Shown: positions 1 to 11,785 of the stretch, piece by piece
Layout of the letters: every line of letters begins with the position of its first letter
How positions within the stretch are numbered: position 1 is the first letter of the stretch
Origin: Zhengitettix transpicula
Taxonomy: Eukaryota > Arthropoda > Insecta > Orthoptera > Tetrigidae
Direction: 5' to 3'
Assembly (NCBI GenBank): GCA_037074705.1
Contig: CM073594.1
Span: 58,710,509 to 58,774,508 of the forward strand
Length of the DNA: 64,000 nucleotides
The notes under the pieces: generated by a model
Told to the model about the DNA's origin: nothing
The model's database searches: none
The model's input: only the letters and a program-made list of their open reading frames with translations
Translations under genes and position numbers: made by a program

Positions 1-271
1 ATCACAAATATGTTTTAATCGTTATTTATAGTTATATTGGAAATTATCGGCGACACTCGCGATGCAAACTGATGTAAATAGCAGCCGTTAATACGTAATT
101 TTCAGTACATGTTTTTATTAATTCTTAATACGGTTTCTGTGTGAAGACGATGTGACAGACGTCACGGATCGTCATGTTCGCAGGATGCTCAAGTTCCATC
201 ACTGTTCAGTCTGCATTTTTGTGGTGTTTAAACATTTATGCGCCATAGTATTTTTACACCACAGAACGTCT
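1..271. other. Intergenic, nothing identified
   Basis: Unremarkable AT-rich sequence with no reading frame of note. It leads into the mariner-like fragment. No ITR or TA duplication could be assigned to that fragment. Confidence 0.6.
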
Positions 272-410
272 TTCAGCACAATGAGGTTTTAGAGCCACGA
301 AGAAAAAGCAGGACGCCCAGCCACATCTACTACTGATGACAACAATAAGAATTCTCGCGTCCTGTTTCTGAATGACTATTGAGTGGCAGTTAAGTGGCAG
401 ACTCTTTGTA
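272..410 (+). pseudogene. Mariner-like transposase fragment (degenerate)
   Basis: Read in the frame of codon 308-310, the DNA encodes a peptide containing AGRPATSTTDD, followed by NNKN and a VLFLNDY stretch. This matches the linker of Tc1/mariner (mariner clade) transposases, where an acidic run precedes GRPSTSTTD and leads into the second helix-turn-helix. An in-frame TAG lies at 290-292 and a TGA follows the LNDY codons. Only about 35 residues can be recognised, and no DDD catalytic region is evident downstream. It is a dead remnant. The call rests on family memory of this linker, not on a search. Confidence 0.5.
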
Positions 411-558
411 CATGTAGTGGTGATCCTTAGTAGTAAATTATCCGTAGTCGGCTCAGCCGTGCGATCATCGTGTGCTGTTCATCTATTTCTTGTAACGATG
501 GACTTAGTGAACAGAAAGGGCAGATTTCGTAATTGTATCTTCTCTGTCATGGACATTT

Positions 559-560
<2 letters not shown>

Positions 561-591
<31 letters not shown>
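561..591. repeat. (TA)n microsatellite
   Basis: About 15 uninterrupted TA units. It immediately precedes the LTR-like segment beginning TTGTGG. Two other LTR-like segments in the window start at the edge of a TA array in the same way. Confidence 0.95.
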
Positions 592-594
<3 letters not shown>

Positions 595-1495
595 GGAGAT
601 TACCGTCGTGTAATCTAAGGTTCTTTATAATATTATTTTCGGCGTAATTATTGAGGCCAGAGCATTGCTTAGCGCAAGAATGCACAGACTGTAAAGGTTG
701 CTACGCGGTTATTGTCGTAAAAGCGTATGTAAGACACTCGTAACTTTGGCGGAAACATTCAGAGCGTTTTTGGAGCCTGACCGGTCTGGTCATGGCTTGC
801 GAGTCTAGATTTGGAGAACAGCCGATGATTCTCGTCACTAAATAATTAGGAATTCAGCAAAGCATTTGGCATTAACGTACTTCTACAGCAAAACTGTGTG
901 TCAATAAGTACGACTACGTAAAGTCCGTGAAAAGTTGTTAGAGAGGCGCCGGAATTTTTGTGAAGGGAAACGATGTAGCAATCGGTGTTATGACCCGTTA
1001 ATTAAATATTTTATTTTTAAAAAAAAAAGTAACTGTGAAGTACACAATACGGTAGCAGAGCATCTCTAAATAAAATGGTATGTAGAAACTTGATTTTGTA
1101 AACCTTTATTTAAACATAATTTACTGTCAGAAATCTCTAGATTTTTCAGATTTCTCTACTTTAATGTTTGATTCTTTTATACAATTTTGCTATTGTGTAT
1201 TTAATTTTTATTTTGTAACTTTTGGTGTTTATTGTAAATCAATATCATTATTAGAAGTCCAGTAAACGGTTCTGAGGTTATGAGTTTTATTTAAGTCGTG
1301 ACAAATTATCAAATATGTATGAAATTTAAAGTAAATCGAAATTGTAATAAATAATTTTAGATTTTTTTTTAGAATAATTTTTGTTTAAATTCAATACAAA
1401 ATTTGGTTAATTTTCTTTCTTCTAAAAGTTCGAATACCACATAAATTGGCGCTCAACAAGGGGCTTGTTTTATTATATAATTTTGAATATTACAA
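592..1495 (+). mobile_element. TA-bounded LTR-retroelement-like relic A
   Basis: The segment starts with TTG right after a TA array and ends at a second short TA array (1496-1507). Near its 3' end, a CCACA at about 1437-1441 is followed by TAAA and TTGGCGCTCAACAAGGGG (1447-1463). That arrangement resembles the LTR end plus a tRNA primer-binding site. Positions 709-810 align by eye with 19231-19320 of relic C (shared TTATTGTCG.AAAAGCG and a GACTGACCGG-like stretch). No gag or pol is readable. It could instead be an unrelated GC-rich repeat, since no paired LTR was found. Confidence 0.35.
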
Positions 1496-1675
1496 TATAT
1501 ATATATATGTCTTTCAGATTTTTAATCTCCTAGTGCTAGGATATTTAGAGGCTTAGAATACATTGGGTATATTTCGAGACAATGTGGAAGTGGAATGCGT
1601 TGGACTTTATTTGGTTGGGGGTGGGATGAATACAATGTGTATACCAAATAAACCGTAAATAAAGGAAACACAATT

Positions 1676-1899
1676 TGAAAGAAACTCTCATGAAATAAAT
1701 TTTTGTTGGAATAAACGTCTTTTGGAAGAAATTCCAGTTGAAAGAAACGCTAGATGAAAGCAACTGTTGAAATAAACTTTATTTGGAAGAAACTCCCGTT
1801 GAAATAAACGCTAATTCGTAGAAAACCAAGCTGAAGGAAACTGTAATTCAACGAAACTTCAGTTGAAAGAAACTCGAGTTAAAACAAGCTCTAGTTGAG
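1676..1899. repeat. 16-bp-period minisatellite, about 14 units
   Basis: Successive units of about 16 bp follow the pattern TGAAAGAAACTCxxGT, for example TGAAATAAACTTTATT, TGGAAGAAACTCCCGT and TGAAAGAAACTCGAGT. A few units are lengthened or shortened by 2-3 bp. The GAAAxAAAC core is preserved while the last four bases of each unit vary. The open frames that cross it are by-products of the repeat. Confidence 0.85.
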
Positions 1900-2436
1900 T
1901 CATATTCAAATTGACTTCTGATACACTCACTAAAAACCTTCAAAGTGTAGATTCTTCCTACCTGTTTTGTGGGGAAAATCTTTGCTTTTTGGCGCAATAT
2001 CAGACAGAGGAGGAGGCGTTTTTAGTGTTTGCAACTTGAAACGGAGTCTGCAGTGTTTGCAATGGCGTTGGTGTGGGGCAATGTTTGTAGTTCCAGCCCC
2101 AGAACCTCAAAGCAGACTTGTTGAGCCATGTTGATTTTCCGTCAATGTTGTTTTAATCTCTGGGATTTAGTTCATCAGGCGTTTGTTAACGGAAATCCGG
2201 AACGAATATTTCACCGCGATCAAGAGCGAAAAAAAGTAAAGAAGGAAAAAAAAGAGATAGAGGAAAATGATATAATTTAAGTTACTTTCACCTCAAATTG
2301 GAAAAACACACACACAAACAGCATAAAAAATATATACTTGAAAATATGGCACTGATTCTCTCGCATTCTGTATTCAAACCGAATTTGATTATTTAAGTAT
2401 TCGATACAAATAAAAAATAAAAATAAAAAGTTTTAA
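1900..2436. other. Intergenic, no gene seen
   Basis: Mixed-composition DNA with poly-A-rich runs and a short ACAC tract near 2308. No coding, tRNA or terminal-repeat signal was recognised. Confidence 0.5.
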
Positions 2437-2928
2437 GAGAGATACGAAGGGGCTACCTTTGGGTATGCCTTTTCCTCTCCGTTTTTGAACTAAGGTTCCC
2501 ACAAGCCGAGGCACCTTGGCCTGTTCTGAGAGGTGTATGTTCCGGGGTCACAGACCTTGGGCATACGGTAAGAGTTGTCCGCTATTCCCATTGGAATAGT
2601 CGGCCAGCTGCCTACCAAACTGGTCGAGGCACGGAGAAGTGAATGCTGCGTCCCCACAGCAAACTCCTTTCCCGTTATCGGAAGGGCGTGGGACAAGTAC
2701 CCAATGCCCGACCTACCTGATGCAGGTTTTTCTAGTGTTTTCCCTGCATTTTTCTTTAGGCGAATGCCGGGTAGGATCCTTAAACCATAGCCCGGGGGCC
2801 CTAGTAACCCTTGGCTACCTTCCTCTACCCTTCCACATCCCCCCTTTCAAATCCCTTCCTATGCTATTAAAGGGGAGTTGCCACCATGTGGATTACCTTC
2901 ATGTAGCCTGTTACCCTAAAAAGAAAAG
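2437..2928 (+). mobile_element. Poly(A)-tailed retroposon, copy A
   Basis: This GC-rich block begins GAGAGATACGAAGG and ends TTACCCTAAAAAGAAAA. It is closely matched, in reverse orientation, by the blocks at 38451-39014 and 39037-39503. The fixed 3' end with an A-rich tail implies retroposition in the + direction. A 70-codon frame (2575-2790) and an opposing 68-codon frame recur in the other copies. I recognise neither product and no tRNA promoter boxes are obvious. It may be a SINE-like non-autonomous element or the 3' tail of a LINE. Confidence 0.8.
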
Positions 2929-4390
2929 ATTTTCGTAGATATACTTAAGTACTGCGGGTTACGTATGAATACTAGATTACATAATGTTTGAATTTCCCCG
3001 CAATTAGCATAAAATATGTTTCTTGAAATGACGAAACTATAAGTGTTTGAATTTAGTCAAACTGTATAGATTTTCGCAATAAAAATATTCATAACACACC
3101 TGAAATATATTTTCAGATATTTTTATCACTTGACGAAGGGAACAAAGTTTTTCAGAAACGTTGTGTGTTATTTATATAATCAATTTATTGTCTTTCATTT
3201 TACTATTTAATCTTATTAAACAGGAGTATTATATTTTCATTTCACACAAAATTTGGTAGTGACTTATATCCTAATACAATAATTCATATGTGAGTGTATA
3301 GAGATATAATAAGTACGAATAAATACGTATATAATGTATTAGAATAATTATAGAAATATTTCCTGGTCGTGAATACAAAACAATTATACTAAAATATGTA
3401 TTCTGTTATAAAACTTACCAGAGAATGTGAAAGAAAGTTATTACATCTTATTTGAAAAAAAAACTTGTATCAGATAAACGAGATTGAGATGCACTTGTTT
3501 CGTATTTAACGCACACTAAACAAGCTCAAATTGATAATGGAAGACTATATTTATTAAATATTAGACATAAAACAGTCTCAAATAATAGCAATATACTTAA
3601 TAGGATTTTTGAAAAAAAATTTCATGAATTTTTCTAGTTTTGAAATTTGTCAAAGGTTTAGTTGCATAAGTGGAAGAATAGAGTATTCCGTTCACCGAGT
3701 ACGAAGAACAAAGGTTGTGAAGCTAAAGTTTGGAAATAGAAAAACTACAAGGTTGACAGTCGTCAAAACGCACGAGTGAAAACGACAAAATAATAGAAAC
3801 CAACAAGATTAATTTGCAAAAAATAATTGTGTACAGCGAAAGAAAAGAAATAATGAACGGCTTGGGAAAATTTATATTTTTTCTATACTACATTCATCCT
3901 TGTCGATTTTGTATAGCTTCATTTTTATGTTCTTAGTCGGAACACCTGAACAATATTTGTAATAGTTTTTCAAGAATTAATAAGAAAAAATTAAGTTTTA
4001 ACTTAAATTACTTACAAGTTTGTTCTTTTTCAGAATCATTTGGCGATGTATGAGAATTAATTAATAATATGAAACCCTTACCTTTTCCAAGACTTTTCTT
4101 TAATTTATTTCTTTGAAACTATTACGTGTTAACTAATATTCACGCTTTGGAAAACTGCGAAAATTTGATTTTTTAATCGGCGTTTATTTTTTAAATTACA
4201 TGTAAATCAGGCTTATAATTTTTAATTTCCAATATACTATTGATATACCCAGAGACAATTTTATATCCCAATAAACTGTATAGCATTGTATTTTGCATAC
4301 CAAATGGTTTTTTTTAAAAAAAGAAAATATTCGTACAGAAAGGAAAATGTCTATTTTGAAATATGTTTCAGTAATGCAGCTTCTGATATT
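2929..4390. other. AT-rich spacer with one dispersed GAAACGTTGTG motif
   Basis: No gene was seen. At 3130-3168 lies one copy (+) of the dispersed motif family: a TGACGAAGGGAACAAAG half followed by CAGAAACGTTGTG. The rest is low-complexity AT-rich DNA. Confidence 0.55.
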
Positions 4391-4700
4391 TCCAAGGGCA
4401 CCAACGCTATAATGCCTCGATAAATTTCCCCTCTAGATTCTGGACGTCAGTTCGCATTGTCCGCCAAGCTTTTCACCTTCTAAATCGCCTTTAGTGCGAA
4501 TCTGTCTTGATACAACGAGCTCTAGCGGAGACGAGACTAATGGCGGCTAGTCCTGATAAATTGTTATCCGAAAGTCATTACGGAAACATTAGACGAGTCT
4601 GTGAAAAATTGTGTCTTGTTATTGATTTGTAGGCCTCTACTCTCTGCACTCACCCTCGTTAATGCCCAACCTCCATCCCATATTACGGGAGGGTTCTCAT
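4390..4700. other. Higher-complexity island (possible conserved noncoding element)
   Basis: This island is visibly richer in GC and lacks homopolymers compared with both flanks. It includes GATAAATTGTTATCCGAAAG and ATTACGGAAACATTAGAC-type stretches and the palindrome GACGTC within TGGACGTCAG. There is no sustained reading frame. I infer a candidate regulatory or conserved noncoding element. Conservation is untested. Confidence 0.25.
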
Positions 4701-6788
4701 AAGAACCCCCGCTATTTCTAAGCCTCTATCCATAGGAACCATGTCACCAATAGTTTTAACGAAACTTGTATATCACCAATGTACGATTCAAAAGTTAACC
4801 TTCTCCACAAAATAAAAACTAGTAATAAAATGTTATATTTTAATAGTCCTCTGAAACTAATACATATAGTGTATTAATAGTTCGTGCTGTTTTTACACTT
4901 CCGACGGTATAAACGGTAAAACATACGTAATTAAATTATTAAGTAACCTGGTGAAAGATGTCTTCAGTTAATCGCGCTGAGGACAGGAGATGAACGCATC
5001 ACGTATTTTGGGAATAGAATATTTGAAAAAAAATAGTAGAAAGCGTACGTAGTAACCTCTTGTTTCAATTATAGAGAAATAGACAATTTGTTGAATCATT
5101 GAAATATGTGTAATAATATTTTGATTTGAAAAAATAAATTTATTTATTGTAAGTGGCAGTTTTATATATAATTATCAATTAATCATTAACAAATGTCTAT
5201 TTTATAAAACTTGATATATGACCGAATGTTCCTACACTTACAACACTGTGATAAATCCTTGTAAATTCAACTAGAATATATTTGAGTTAATCTGACAATT
5301 ATAATTTAAAATAAACACTAAAACGACAAATTTGTCAGATATATTCTTCAAATAAAATAATAAATTATTCACAACATTACAACGTTAAATATTTATTTGC
5401 ATTTAACACATTTCATATAATTAAATTTCTGGAAAATTTTGATTAAGCTTTTTTATTTATTGTTATTTTGGTATAAAATATGTCAGTCTTAAATTTCGTT
5501 AAATATAAATATGGTGGTGTGGTGCTTCAATCGTGGTTAAATTTCGCTTTCAAATTTGCAAAATCATTCTAAACTGTTCTAAACGTCGTAATATTGTAAT
5601 TATTTTTTTTTAGTTAAATAATACATTTTTCATGGAAAATCTGCCTTTTTCAACTTTTATGAAACAACATTATATTCTTCTCTCATTTATTATGTTTTTA
5701 TGATACCTCACTCTGATCTTGTATGTGATGTCACTTCCGCCTTTCTGTATCTATTATGCTTCTTTATTACCGGTAGTGCTGACGGAAAAATAAGAAATTT
5801 AATTTATCAACCCCCCCCCCCAATAAAATTTGCTTGTCGATATAATAGGTAATAATTTTACTGTCAACAATCTCTTTCTCGATTTCATGCATCTTTATGA
5901 TGGTTGAGTCTAATTCTTACGTTAACATGAAGAAATTAGTGACAGTGAACCCTCATATTTCAATGATCTTTTTTCTTTCAATTGTTAACACGAGTATCTG
6001 TAGAGTTTTATATGAGCATGTCTGACACATCCCAGAGGCTGACTCACCGCCAAAAATCTTCCCCCCCAAAGCTTTTCCCAGTTCCACCCTCATATTGGAT
6101 AAGTGTTCCAGATCCAACTTCGTCCCAAAAGCAGGGAGTCTTCCTTTGGGACACTTCCATTCCTCCCCTTTAGCTCTGAGTGAAGGATAGAAGGCGTCGA
6201 CGGTATTACAAGTGACTCACGCTGGTCGATCCAGTAGGGACAGTCGTGTTTACCAAATCCGGGAACATCAACAATTACGATTTAGTCACCGAAACTCCTT
6301 TTGCAGAAACGAGAGCAGAAATAGAGACAGTGAAAAAAATCATCAGAGAGCAGTTAATTGAAGACAGTTAGTGGGAATTGTTTACTGCGTGGAGGTTACT
6401 AACTGTTGCTTTAAGTTTCATGAACTCTGCGAATCTCAGTTTGATCAGTCATACGTGAAAGCCGATTAAAAGAAGCAACTTTTGTCGCATTGTGATTCAA
6501 ATAAACATGTGACGCTTGAACCGTTTGCGGTCTACAGCTTCATCAGCATTTTAAGGCAGATTGATAAATGTCAACAAAAGTCTATATTATGCTTAAAGAT
6601 TGTTCGCCGTTGGAGAATTCCCGGAACGTTTCATCTACCTAATTTTGATTCTGTCAGAAATCAGGAAAATGCTACCATTAAGCTGTTTCCCATTTCAGAA
6701 AGTACAGCAATTGTAGAAACTCACGTTCTTTCCGACAACCCGAAATTTTCAAGTAATTTGACAGTGTGGCAGTCGTTTTTATTGCTAA
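4701..6788. other. Intergenic spacer, no gene recognised
   Basis: Mostly AT-rich. There is an 11-C homopolymer at 5811-5821. The stretch 5990-6480 is GC-richer, and a 104-codon frame at 6482-6796 runs into the neighbouring Helitron-like element. Neither frame has a recognisable domain, so both are left as chance. Confidence 0.5.
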
Positions 6789-7914
6789 CTAGCTGAGTGC
6801 TCGGTGTTGCCCGGGTAACACTGAAATTAGCCCGGAAAAGGAATTAATTCGACACTAACCTCTTGGTAAACAGTTCATATAACCAGCATCAATACCGCCA
6901 GTGTTTGGAACATTTAACCATTTACATTACCCTCCCCGCCCTAACCCCTCGCTATTTAACTTCAAATAAACCATGATGATGACTGACGGTGTTCGGGAAA
7001 CCTCCTACTACAGAAAATAAAGATTCTAAAAATAACGACGAATTAAAACAGTAAAAAATACTGATAAAGTCTGAAACTATTTCTGGTACCTTAAAGGAGT
7101 AAAGGAATACAACCTTTAAGAAAATACAGAGACTCCTATAACCCCGGAATCGCCACTAAGATCGATCTCTTTTACATTACTTTTTATGAGAACCCCTTCC
7201 ACCATCACTCGTACGACAAGGGTGCTTGCCTCCCTCACATTTTGGAATTGAAATTAAACACTTAGAAATTCTAGAATGACACTATAAAATTAAATGACTC
7301 CGACAACGATTTATTCGACGTTAATAATAGCCGTTTAGGAATATTTTTAAATTCAAACCTTTCCCCACCCCACCTCTAGAGGTCTTAACCCCTTAGCGTC
7401 TGTTCCTGGATCGTAAGTAATATGTGTATTAAGTTTGATCGAAAATGGTCTACCCATTTAAGATTGTAAACTTAAATTTGTTTCACCCCCTCCTACCTTC
7501 ACTTATAGAGGCTGAACTACAACTTATCTGGCATAGCTAAATGTCAAAATTAAACTCGCTGACATCTATAACCAACGATTTGACACCTATCTCGTTTGTT
7601 TCGCGTTATTTTTAAAAAAGACCCTCCACCCCCATCCCCATTGGGCTTGAAATTATACACTAAATATACCTGAATGAAATGTATTCATCAGATAATCCCC
7701 AAAAAGTAACGAATAAACGATATTATCGGCCGTTATAGCACGATTTTAAATTTCACCCCCGTTCACCCCTTCAGAGTTGTCTGACGCTTCGTAAGGCAGA
7801 CAGAAACCTTCCTGGGGGTTCGCACAACAACTCACCAAAGTTTCATCGCAATCTGATGAATGGTTTAAGGGTGAATATGGGACACACAGACATTGATTTT
7901 TATTTATAGAGAGA
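6789..7914 (-). mobile_element. Helitron-like element, long family
   Basis: On the minus strand it begins TCTCTCTATAAATAAAAATC and ends GGGCAACACCGAGCACTCAG followed by CTAG. The base before the 5' TC is A and the base after CTAG is T, so the insertion is between A and T with no target duplication. This is the Helitron signature (5' TC, 3' CTRR, AT target). The 3' end resembles that of the ~0.7-0.9-kb family in this window, but the 5' end and body differ. No RepHel protein is encoded in 1.1 kb, so it is non-autonomous. Confidence 0.65.
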
Positions 7915-9294
7915 TAGTCATCTATGAACTATGTACACTGCACTGAAAAAAGTTCTAATGATCAGCTGAAAATTATTATTGTTGAGTGCAGATGTGCCGA
8001 ATTTGAAAAGTTAACTGAATAAATATAACTATTCCGACAGGTCCTTTAGTCGATCGCGTCTGTTGTTTTAGTTCTAACTTGAGCTGAATAGAGAGAGAGT
8101 TCCACTGACAATACTGCCAGAGGAATGTACCAGAGGAGGGACAGCTTGCCGTCTGTCTAGTTCAAAGGGACACCCGCATATCTGAGAGCGGTCCTTGGCC
8201 ACACAGCTTCCAGAGAGACCGCACACTGACCTCTTTGTTCCCTTCAAACATCGCTTCCCTGACAACTTACCTCTCGTCTAGACCGAGTCCTCCTGCGCAC
8301 AAATGTATTCAACATTCAACTAACGCGTCAAACGAGAACTGATTGTCTCTAACGTAAAGGAAAAACTTGTCTAGACTGTTAGGGCGATATTTACATAAGA
8401 ATAAATCAGGCGTTACATAGTAAAATTTATATTAGAAAATTACAAAAATAAATATAATGTTAATAAAAGAAAGTAATAATATATATTTACAAGAAAATAA
8501 AAGTATAAATTTGAAAAATCAGACACATTACATTATTTATAGTAAACCTGCTAAAATACAATACATGAAATAAAAATAAATACGTTAACAAAAATGTTTC
8601 GGTATGGGATAAATGGTCGAGTAGAATCTTCGTCGACTTTGATCGTCTTCGAAAAAAGTATGTTGGGTAAACTTTAAATGCTTCAACGAGAGTTAAAGTT
8701 ATCTAAAGGATCTGCACTGAGACACTAAATATATATACAAGGAAGAAACCGCAAGAGTTGACAACTACAAGCTTTAATTTAACGTCTGTTTTGAAATAAT
8801 AAAAAAATTAATAACTTATACAGACACTTTTCATTTTTATTATTATTGCTAAAATCTTGTTAGCGTTAATGAATTGTGTTCCAAACTGTTAATGAATTTA
8901 ATAACATGTTAATCGTTCTGTTCTAGTTTATAACATTAATTTGATAATTAAAATTAAAATGTAGATTGTCTTTTTTGACTTTTTAGAATTATACTATTAA
9001 GCTAATCATTTGAAAATATCTTCTCTGTAGGAAAATACCTGAAAAAGATACAAAAAGCTATCGAAACTTCCTTACAATATAAATAAAAAAGTGTCTGAAT
9101 AAGGTCATCAATTGTTTTATTAGTTAACACTTAGATTAAAAAATTAAATTGGCCGTGAATATGTTTTTTCGCATATTTTCTGGTTGGTAGTCGGGTAAGC
9201 TTGGGATAGCACTTGAATACTTATTTAAAATAACTGGCTATTTTGTAATCTAAAATGACAACCGGTGCACTGAAATTAGATTAACGGTTGCATA

Positions 9295-9298
<4 letters not shown>
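7915..9298. other. Spacer with a GC-richer patch
   Basis: Positions 8050-8340 are GC-richer and contain a 63-codon minus-strand frame without a recognisable domain. The remainder is AT-rich. A weak copy of the dispersed CTGAA...CGAAAC motif lies at 9038-9072. Confidence 0.45.

Positions 9299-9331
<33 letters not shown>
9299..9331. repeat. (TA)n microsatellite
   Basis: Uninterrupted TA dinucleotides, about 16 units, followed by TTCTATT. Unlike the arrays at 561, 16645 and 19181, no LTR-like segment adjoins it. Confidence 0.95.
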
Positions 9332-9333
<2 letters not shown>

Positions 9334-9884
9334 TATTAAGAATTCTGGTGAAAAGTTATAAAATATCAATTTTGGTATTGATGAATTATAAAAGTATTAC
9401 TTAAGAAATTATTTGTTGGTGAATATCTAAAATTTTAAATAAATTTATTTTAATATAAGAATGTTATTATAAATTTATTTTCAATTTATTTCCTGTAACA
9501 TTTTGTAATTACAAATTTTTTATTCATATCACGTTTGTATAAAAAATTTTATTTATAATTTTTTGTGTTATCTTCATTTATAGTCTACTACAGTGGTAAT
9601 GTTAATCTGAAGAACTAGCAAACAAAAGGATCGAAACTTTGTGTTAGTTTTAATTAATTTTTGTCTCATTTCTTTACCATTCAAATGATGTAAAATAAAT
9701 GACTATACCATTCTATACTTATTGTTAATAAATAAGCTATTTGAAGTGCAAGCTTGCGATCGTTTTTTGAAAAATTACTTAATGAGAAGGAAGTTGAATC
9801 TTCGATCGTCAGTCGAGATAGCAGAGTGTGGACGCAACTCAGTGTCATTGGGTGAGGTTTTCTCCCAAAATTACTCTAACTGCT

Positions 9885-9911
9885 CACACACACACACACA
9901 CACACACACAT
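9885..9911. repeat. (CA)n microsatellite
   Basis: About 13 CA/AC units. The open frame running into it is an artefact of the repeat. Confidence 0.95.
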
Positions 9912-10168
9912 AAACCAATTAATTGAATAGTTTGGAATAAATATATCGAATACTAATCGATTTTGCCCAATTTTAGATACTCAACATTAATCATCCGCTA
10001 ACTACAGTCCTTTACATAGCGGCCTCTGTTATTAGTTAAGCGACAACTTCAAGAACCATTAATAAACTTCTATAAAACTGTAATTGATCAAGAACGGAAA
10101 AAATGCATTAATATATAAGGCTATGAAAGTGAATTAAAAGATTATGTTAGGAAAATCTGGTCTCGAAG

Positions 10169-10620
10169 GGGATATTGCTCAGTGGTCAGCTCGACCTCTT
10201 ACTAATGGTCATGGCTATCGATTCCCGGTCTTGTAGGGCCTTTTTCTATTCTAATCTGTTAACAGAAATTGCTCGAATCTCTCACAAACCTTTTTTTCGT
10301 AGAGTATTTGGACTCCTATCTCGTAGTACGTGCATGTACTCGCCGTATTCCCTCGTGGCTCAGTCACTGGGTAACTTCCCAACAACCCCCTCCCTGCCGA
10401 AGAGAAGTTATTTTAGTCACGTCACTGACACAACAGTAGGCGTCGCCAATCTGTATTGACAATGCTGAAGCCCATTCTGCCGTCAGAAACATGCACCAGT
10501 TCCAAGTGCCGGGTTTTATAACGCAATAAAAAAATTCCTCCCCCATCCCTGACTTCAATGACACTCGTTTGACTCGGTCGTCGAATTGATGCGTTCCGTC
10601 CCATACCCCTGGTTTCATAC
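10169..10620 (+). mobile_element. tRNA-headed SINE (degenerate)
   Basis: The head reads GATATTGCTCAGTGGTCAG, like a tRNA A box. A CTATCGATTCCCGGTC follows 40 bp later, like a B box. The spacing suits a tRNA-derived RNA polymerase III promoter. The GC-richer body runs to about 10620 and contains CAATAAAAAAA. No clean A tail or target duplication could be fixed, so the 3' limit is approximate. The frames at 10175-10631 on both strands fall inside it and are not considered genes. Confidence 0.5.
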
Positions 10621-10854
10621 TCGAAATACACTCTTCACTTAATAAACTAAAAAAAAATCATTCTAGCGTAACTCTGCGATAGTAAAATAGATGTAATGAT
10701 ACGCCAACATGGAAACGTAGGCAGTTAAATTTTTTATTAACGCAGAACCATTAATAAAAGTTTGGACAATGGACAGGGAGCCCATTTTATTAATTTTAAT
10801 TCTCCGTCAATTTCATGTGAATGACACGTAAATATTTCGCTTGGTAAATTATTT

Positions 10855-11785
10855 TTTGAGGTTCTAGGTCTTGAATTCAGTAATCCCTGTCGCGATTCAT
10901 AGTTTTTTCCTTTTAATAGTGGTTTATAAATCGTCTTAAAATTTGTTGTGAGACTCCTGGTCTTGGAAACAGTAATCCCTGTCTCAATTAAAAGTCTTCT
11001 TCGTTTAATTTTAGTGGAAAAATCATCTTTATATCTTTTTCCAGGATCCAGTTCATAAAATGAGTAATCTCTATTTAATTGAACATTTTTCTTCTCTTAT
11101 TTTTAGTGTCAAATTATTTTTAAATTTTTTCTTCATATTTCAGGTTTTGAAGTAATTATTTCCTGTCACAATTATTAGTTTTCTTCTTTCACTTTTAGTG
11201 TCAAATTAGTTTTTAACTTTTTCTTCAGATTTCAGGTCTTGCAAAAATTAATCCCTGTCACAACTCATAGTTTTCAACTTTCACTTTTAGTATAAAAATT
11301 GTATTGAGAATTTTTGTGGTTCCAAACTTTCAAATATTAAAAATTATTTTTTATGTTCCAAATGTTCAAATCAGTAATCCTGTCTCTAATAATGTTTTTC
11401 TTTTACAAAGTGTAAATTTATTCTAATTCTTTTAGTGGTAGAAAATCGTACATTAACTGACAGTATTTATTTAACCTTTAGAGTCAAAATTGCATTAAAA
11501 CTATTTTATGACGTTCCAGGCGTTGAAAACAGCAGTCCACTCCAAATTAATAGTTTTCTGTCAAAATTCATAGAATTTTTCTTTTACTTTTAGTGTCAAA
11601 CTTGCCTTAAAAGTAGTTTTGAGGTTCAATATATTGAAATCTGAAATAACTGTCTCATAAAGATTTTTTTCTGTGTTTAGTTCCAAAATATTTTAAAACT
11701 ATTTTGTGGGGCTTCAGGTCGTAAAATGAGTCATTCCTATTTTATCAAGTAACCAATTTATTTTTTTACTTTTAATAACTAAGTG
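10855..11785. repeat. Decayed tandem array, period about 85-110 bp
   Basis: A recurring block reads approximately GGTCTTGAAA..AGTAATCCCTGTC, then a TTTTCTTTCACTTTTAGTGT segment, then TCAAATTxxTTTTAA. Block starts are visible near 10861, 10955, 11044, 11142, 11233, 11321, 11354, 11512, 11622 and 11713. Copies differ by many substitutions and small indels, so this is an old array. It carries no reading frame, and no known satellite name is assigned. Confidence 0.75.
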
